Assembly: GCF_016802725.1 (NCBI RefSeq)
Contig: NW_024105258.1
Location: 1-64,000, forward strand
Length of the DNA: 64,000 bases
Reading direction: 5' to 3'
From: Solenopsis invicta
Lineage: Eukaryota; Arthropoda; Insecta; Hymenoptera; Formicidae
Shown here: one piece after another, positions 58,500-64,000 of the stretch
Numbering within the stretch: position 1 is the first letter of the stretch
How the letters are laid out: the number at the start of each line of letters is the position of its first letter
Program-made: the position numbers and the translations under genes
Notes under the pieces: generated by a model
The model's input: the letters and a program-made list of their open reading frames with translations, nothing else
What the model was told of the DNA's origin: nothing
Databases searched by the model: none

Positions 58500-58846
58500 A
58501 CAAGCTTGATTCAGTAGCCATCAAAGTGATACGTGGAACAAATTAAATTTAAGGAATTTACTGAATTATTACAAAGGGAAAAAGAAAAATGAGTAAAATG
58601 TATATCGCATTCTCGCGAAAAAAATAATGATAAAGATGGAAAATAATTCTTGTTTAGGGAGGAAAGAAAATTGTATTGTTTCTTATATTTTTTATATGTT
58701 ATCTATATGTTATTTATATGTTAATTATCTATATGTTATTTAAATGTTAATTTTATTGTTTCTATGTTTCTTATATGCTATCTTATATTTTTCGGCAATG
58801 CCGATTATACGGTCGCATTTCTGAGATTTAAACTTATTAAAAAATG
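58500..58846. other. AT-rich 3' flank, no feature
   Basis: Likely old 3' untranslated or flanking DNA of the RWDD1-like remnant, with short ATATGTTATTTATATG repeats at ~58690-58745. Confidence 0.4.
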
Positions 58847-58869
58847 TTAGGATAGGTTAGGTTAGGTTA
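58847..58869 (+). repeat. Telomere-type TTAGG repeats
   Basis: TTAGG ATAGG TTAGG TTAGG TTA directly precedes the LINE 5' end. TTAGG is the insect telomere unit. GGTTA recurs at 63757-63761 between two LINE copies. Confidence 0.8.
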
Positions 58870-58876
58870 AAGAAAG

Positions 58877-59600
58877 TCCCCCGTAGGGGTCTGGAGTCGT
58901 TTCGGGGCCTCCCGAGGCTCCGCAACGTCTCCAGATACAGGAATTGGCGTTCCTGCGGTTCCCGAGCTCGCTAGGGGGTCTGCGGTCTCTCGTAGGCCGC
59001 AGATTCAGGGATTTCAGCGACCCTGGTGCCCGAGCTGAACACCGTAATCCATCACGTGCTGAAATTATGCACGGGATGGACCGGGGGCCTGGGCTTCACC
59101 GCCTGGGCTGCGAGGAGTAAACCTCTATAAAAAATCCGAGGGTGGCGTCTGCGGCGCGGGGTTCTGTACCGTTTAACAGCGGTGCGGGTCTCCGTGTCGC
59201 GGACGCCAACTATTTAGTGGGTAGGCAGCCAAAAGGCTGCCGATATCGAGGGGTGGCCCGTAGGGGTCCGGGATCGGTCCGTGGTCTTCCGAGGCTGCGG
59301 ACCGACTCCGGATACAGGAAGCGGCGTTCCTGCGTGCCCGAGCTCGCTACGGGGTCTGCGGTCTCTCGAGGCCGCAGATTCAGGGAATTCAGCGACCCTG
59401 GCGCCCGAGCTCACACACCGTAATCCATCACGCGCTGAAACTATGTACGGGATGGACCGGTGGTCCGGGCCTCACCGCCCGGGCCGCGAGGAGTAAACCT
59501 CTATAAAAAATCCAAGGGTGGCGTCCGGGGCGCGTGGGGTCTTTCCGTGTAGCAGCGGGGCGGCGTCTCGTGTCCCGGACTCCAGCTTCATTAGTCGGTA
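58877..59600 (+). repeat. Two ~370-bp tandem repeats in the LINE 5' UTR
   Basis: Units start at ~58877 and ~59250, sharing GAGCTCGCTA, CCGTAATCCATCACG and GAGGAGTAAACCTCTATAAA. A third copy opens the next element at 63776. Repeated 5' UTRs often carry the internal promoter in LINEs. Confidence 0.8.
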
Positions 59601-59815
59601 GGCGGCGTGCTGCCTGGGTGGGGGTGTTGGTTCGGGGTGGCCCCTGGCGGGTGCTTGCGCACGCCTGGGGCCTCCTCGGGCGGTCCCCCCCGCCCTGGAC
59701 GTAGCGTTTGCCCATGGTTAGCCTCGGGCCGACGGTCCCCGGACGTCGGCCTGAGTAGGCTCCGGGGCGAGGGTGGGGTTCCCCTCGATAAATAAGACCC
59801 CAATATGGTAAATTC

Positions 59816-62800
59816 ATGGGTAAACGCAAAGGAAAATTACCGCCCAGGGGTGATCGGACACCCCAGGGCCGGCACGGGGGGGGTATTGTCCCGGGTCCCC
59901 CCCTGTCGTCATCTACCGACGGGCGGTCGAGCGGAGTCGCCGCGGGCTCCGCCGACCACAGGGCTACCGCGGATAGTGATGGTGCCGTTGTCGACCCGGG
60001 GTCGACAGCGCACCCGGAGTCGATCCGGGAGGACGAGACGTTCTACCGGCGCGAGGCCAGGAGGGCTAGGCGTAGGAGGCGGGATATTCGAAGGAGGTTG
60101 ATCTCCTTGTATCCTGACGACTACGTCCCTACGGACTCGGAGGAGGAGGAGATTTCCTCCTCCACCGAGGACGAAAGCGGGGTTGAGCCGGCTCAACGAG
60201 CCGTGGCCCCCGCTCCGGGCGTGGTCGAGGGATACGATCAGCTGCCCGGCGGGCGGTCCGGGGTGGAGCCGGCCCCCGTGCCTCCCGCTGGGAAGCTTTT
60301 GGCCCTGTCTCCTGATGACCGCCGCGAGGTGGAAATCGGTGGATTGGGCCCTGTTTGCGGGGCGCGTCGGGCGCGCTCCCTGTCTCCGGGCCGGCTGCCC
60401 GGCGGACGCCGCGAGGCGGATGCCGATCAGCCTGGCGGAGGCGGGGGGCGACGTCGGTCGCGCTCGCGCTCGCCGATCCGCATCCGCGGGGGTGGCCGGG
60501 GGAGCGAGGGTGAGCCTAGCTCACCCAATGAGACCCTTCCGGGCACCATCGTGGATGTGGACCGGCCAGAGGGAGAGGAGGTTTTACAAACCTCCAAGGG
60601 CGCGGTGGAGGCGGTCTCCCCTCCTGCACCTGAGTCGCCGGAGGAGGTCGTGGTCACCCCGGATATTCCGGGTGTGCCCGCCGAATCCGGGACTCAGCGT
60701 GCGAGGAAGCGGGCACGTGGCCGTCCCCGGCTCGATGGGAGCGGGCCTTTCAGGTCTCCGTCTCCCCTCTCGGACGGGGCGGACATCGAGGACCGTCTCC
60801 ACGGTGTGCCCATGGAGGGTTTCCGAGCACGGAGGCTCAGAGCCAATGTGATTAGAGACTCGTCTGAGGATGAAGAAGTGGCGGGGGGGTCAGATTCGCG
60901 GCCTAGGCAGCGGATCAAGATACCCCCGACACTGTTTACTCCCGAGCAGCGCCGAGAGCTAGATCGGGAGATCGGCGTCATCTCTCGCAGCACGACGACC
61001 GACCTGGCCGGCTTGGCCGACGGTTGGCTGCGAGAGGTGGAGATCGTCCGGACGAAGTGCACCAAGCTAGGGATGCATGGTGCCTTGTCCGGACAGATGA
61101 AGAAATGCACCCATCTCGCCCGAGAAGCGGTGATGACCTGGCCTACCGGGCCATGGGCCGCCTCGGGCGCGACGAGGGGCAAGAAGAAGTCGCGGCAGCG
61201 GTGCGCGAGGAAGAGAACAGATCCCTCCGCGCCGAGGTCGCGGAACTACGGGGGCAGCTGGGGGTTGCGAGACGAGCACTTGTGCTCGGATCGGGGCCCT
61301 CGGCTGCGTCCCGGAGCGACGGGGTGGACACATCCTGGCACCCCCCGCCGGCCCTGGTATCCGTCCCGGTCCCCGACCCCTCTTCTTTCGAGGAGAGGGT
61401 GCTTGGGCTGCTGGGGCGGATGTCTGGATCGATGGGGGAGCTGGAGAAGCGCCTGGCGCGGGTAGAGGATGGGGCGTACTATGCCTCATCCTCGGCCGGC
61501 GTCGGAGCGAAGAGAGTGAGGGGTGGTCGTCGGGGGGACAGGGCTCCGCGGGAGGAGCCCACTTCCCCCGAGCCACCCAGCGGCCCCGCGGACTCGCCCG
61601 CTCGAGCTCCGTCTACGGACGGACCGAGTTGGGCGGCCGTGGTGGGCCGCAAAGAGAAGAGGAGGGCTGCTGCGGGGGGGGCGCCGACGAAGAAGTCGGC
61701 TCCCGCCCCCGCGCCCTCGAAGATCGGCCGTGGGCGCTCCCTTCCGCGGCCGGGCGTTGCCGGTCCGGGTGCCTCGGCTTGGGGGGGTGCGGTATTGCCG
61801 CCCCCTCCTCCGCCGGGGTCGCGGCCCGGTAAAAAGAAGAAGGGGAAGGGGCCGAAGGGGGGTAAGCCTGGGGGGGGACGTCCCGTGCGGCGTCCGCTGC
61901 CCCGGCTGCGGTGGGGAGGCGGATCCCGCGCTCTTCCGTGGTGGCAATCACGGTGGAGCCGGGGTGTGCCTCCTACACCGACGTGATTAGGAGGTCCAGG
62001 GCGGCGATTAACCTGGGGGACATACTCCCTCAGCCCGCTCTGGGCCTCAAATTTAGGGTGTCGCAGGCCGGGGGTGTTCTTTTAGAGATCCCCGGTGCGG
62101 ATAGTCGGCCGGCGGCGGAGCGCCTTGCGGCCGAGATGAGGCGGGTGGCTGGGGGTCCGGGGATCCGGATAACCTGCCCTATGCGTAGGGTAGGTGTTCG
62201 GGTGTCCGGGTTCCTGGACTCCACCCTGCCGGAGGATGTGGCGGTGGCGCTGGCATGCGCAGGAGCATGCAGCGCCACCGATATAGTAGTTGGCCGAGTT
62301 ACTCGCGGCCGCCGGGGCATGGGCTCTGTTATTGCGCAGTGCCCTGTCGCGGCGGCGGCGAGGCTCGCCAAAGTGGGTAAAGTGGCCCTGGGCTGGGCGG
62401 TTGCGCGCGTGGAGGCGCTTAAGGCGCCTCCACAGCGTTGCTATCGCTGCCTGGCTCAGGGCCACATGCAGCACCGGTGCCCCGGTTATTCGGACCGGTC
62501 CCGGTGCTGCTTCAATTGCGGCGGGGAGGGTCACACTCGGGCTCAGTGCGCGAATTCGCCGTTCTGTCCCGAGTGTGCCTCCCGCAATAGGGCAGCCGAC
62601 CATCGTCCGGGTGGTCCAAGCTGCCCCAAAATACCCCCTATGCCACGGAGAGCTGGGGGGCCTCCTCCCTCTTCCCCGGATCCGGGGAGAGAGGAGGATA
62701 TGGAAATGGAGCGGCCTCCGTCGTCGCCGGACGCTGACGCTGCCCGCGGCGCTCAGGCCGTTGGGGGCGACGGTCCGGCGGCGGCCGAGGCCGCCAAGGG

Positions 62801-63233
62801 GGGTGCGTCTCCCGCGGGCGGGGTCCCAGTAGATGGGCCCCCGGCTGCGGGGATGCTCGGCTGCCGGGGTCCACCTCGGACTCTTCGGAGTCCGGGGAGG
62901 AGCCCCCGCCGCCCAAATCGCGCCCGGTCGAGGAGGCCGGCGCGCTCGACGGAGCTAGCGTGTCGAGTCACGCTTCCGGGGATAACCTCCCCGTGGCCCG
63001 GGTGGTTCTGTCCCCCCTCCCCCCCCAACTCCCGCAGAGGGAGCGGAGGGGGAGTAAGGCCACGAGGGAGGCGAGGCCCAAGGGAGGAGCGCCCAGTGCG
63101 CCCTCCCGGGGCCGCCCGTCCTCGGCAAGGGGAAGCGGCGATAGTGCCGCTCCTCGGGTGCCCGTCCCTAGCTGCCCCTAGCGCTCGGAGGATGCGACGG
63201 GACGGTGCCCAGGCCGATGGGGCCCGACACTAG
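59816..63233 (+). pseudogene. LINE ORF1 (gag-like), shifted across three frames
   Basis: The start codon at 59816 opens a long Arg/Ser/Glu-rich region (SRSRSPIRIRGG, acidic EEEEIS). Near 61140 the frame changes and continues with a coiled coil (EEENRSLRAEVAELRGQL) and Pro/Lys-rich linker. Near 61900 it shifts again into the conserved R1-type Gag domain and three CCHC knuckles (CYRCLAQGHMQHRC, CFNCGGEGHTRAQC, CPECASRNRAADH) at ~62439-62630. This protein would bind element RNA and target telomeres. Two frame changes in runs of G may be real or sequencing errors. The N-terminal region is longer than usual for R1-clade Gags. Confidence 0.75.
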
Positions 63234-63730
63234 GCGGGATGTTCTCCCCTGGTGTCCGGCTCGGCCACGCGAGCGCCGTGGACGGGAGGTGGTGGGGCGG
63301 GCGGCGGCGATCGCTCGTCCCTGGGCGTGGGGCTCGCACCGGCGAGATGTCGGGAGCGGCCCCATGGCCCTAAATGGGCGCGGGGGTGCGTGATGCCTCG
63401 CTCCGCATCCCCGGGGTCGGGCTAGGCCCTACTGGCTGACGTATCTCGGCTGGGCCAGCAAAGCCCGACTCCCAACCCGACGAACTGGCGCGTCGGGGAG
63501 CTTCATGCTCCGATCCCCAGTGGAGGGACGTTGGCGTATGTCTCTACAAACCCGGTCCCTCCACGCAACGGGGCGAGATGGGCTCGGTGGGTTTTTAGTG
63601 GGTAGGCGGGCCGGGCCTCGCCAACTTTCTGCCGCGCAAGCGGTCTGTGCCGGCGAGGGGTACCGCGTCCCGAGTCCCACACTCCCGTGGTCTAGTCAAC
63701 CCGGGGTACTATGAGTATTTTCCCCCCGTT
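63234..63730 (+). other. LINE 3' region without ORF2
   Basis: About 500 bp of GC-rich sequence follow the Gag frame. No endonuclease or RT motif was found in any frame. A TTTAGTGGGTAGGC motif at ~63594 recurs at 59212 in the 5' repeats. Confidence 0.6.
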
Positions 63731-63756
63731 AAAAAAAAAAAAAAAAAAAAAAAAAA
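63731..63756 (+). other. Poly(A) tail of the LINE
   Basis: Twenty-six A residues are followed directly by GGTTA, marking the 3' end formed by target-primed reverse transcription. Confidence 0.9.
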
Positions 63757-63761
63757 GGTTA

Positions 63762-64000
63762 AAGAAAGTGTTTCCCGTAGGGGTCTGGAGTCGTTTCGGG
63801 GCCTCCCGAGGCCGTGCAACGACTCTAGATACAGGAATTGGCGTTCCTGCGGTCTCCCGAGCTCGCTAGGGGTCTGCGGTCCTTTTAGACCGTAGATTCA
63901 GGGACTTCAGCCACCCTGGCGCCTTAGCTGACACACCGTAACCCATCACGCGCTGAAATTACGTGCGGGATGGACCGGGGACCTTGGCTTCACCGCCCGG
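63762..64000 (+). mobile_element. Start of a second telomere-specific LINE copy
   Basis: After GGTTA the sequence AAGAAAGT...CCCGTAGGGGTCTGGAGT repeats the 5' end of the element at 58870 with small differences. It runs in the same direction and is cut by the window end. Confidence 0.85.

Larger units (their letters stand above)
58870..63756 (+). mobile_element. Telomere-specific R1-clade LINE (TRAS/SART type), ORF2 missing
   Basis: The GC-rich element begins right after TTAGGTTA, has a repeated 5' UTR, a gag-like ORF1 with three zinc knuckles, a ~550-bp 3' region and an A26 tail, then GGTTA. Insertion in TTAGG repeats in this orientation suits the SART/TRAS group of Bombyx. No endonuclease or reverse transcriptase follows ORF1, so it is non-autonomous or internally deleted. 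Such elements enlarge telomere arrays in insects with low telomerase. Confidence 0.75.

Overview
The window looks like repeat-rich insect DNA, most probably from a hymenopteran and perhaps an ant. It carries TTAGG telomere-type repeats, host genes with GT-AG introns and pieces of HUWE1 and RWDD1 orthologues. About three quarters is mobile elements, many nested in one another. No bacterial-style genes, tRNA, rRNA or CRISPR array were seen.

Layout. 1-35778 is one structure. A ~3.75 kb non-coding segment (166-3915) is repeated at 28683-34730. Both copies adjoin short hAT elements with ~210 bp terminal inverted repeats. The first hAT (3916-11773) contains a decayed Ty3/gypsy retrotransposon (4393-11193). 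Between the two segment copies lies a giant palindrome (11774-28682) made of two inverted half-Polintons around a ~470 bp loop. Its right arm has an intact integrase, an intron-containing protein-primed-type DNA polymerase B and an unknown 228-residue protein. Its left arm is patchily decayed. The 8-bp hAT target duplications suggest that 166-3915 was flipped by recombination between hAT ends, so the original palindrome was larger. The second segment copy is interrupted by a 2.3 kb solo LTR (29050-31361).

35779-41222 holds a ~170-bp tandem repeat, a disabled HUWE1 HECT-domain copy (37019-37906) and an apparently intact ten-exon SAM-domain gene (38179-41222) with hairpin MITEs in its introns. 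41958-50660 is a tail-to-tail pair of Helitrons. The more complete one encodes a 1302-residue Rep/helicase fused to a C-terminal ubiquitin-specific-protease-like domain that keeps its Cys, His and Asp residues. This is the most unusual protein in the window. A LINE reverse transcriptase remnant (50665-51405) abuts its truncated 5' side.

51693-58499 has a MITE with a perfect 8-bp target duplication and an RWDD1-like gene remnant split by a second large solo LTR (55090-58262). That LTR carries a 52-bp tandem array and its own 206-codon ORF. 58847-64000 is a run of TTAGG repeats entered by a telomere-specific R1-clade LINE (TRAS/SART type) with a gag ORF but no ORF2. It ends in A26 and is followed head-to-tail by the next copy.

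Caution: several duplicated pairs have one member that is shorter by many small deletions (5' LTR versus 3' LTR, left versus right Polinton arm). Some apparent pseudogenes between 4160 and 18000 may therefore reflect poor consensus sequence rather than true decay. All homology calls rest on motif recognition by eye; no search was run.
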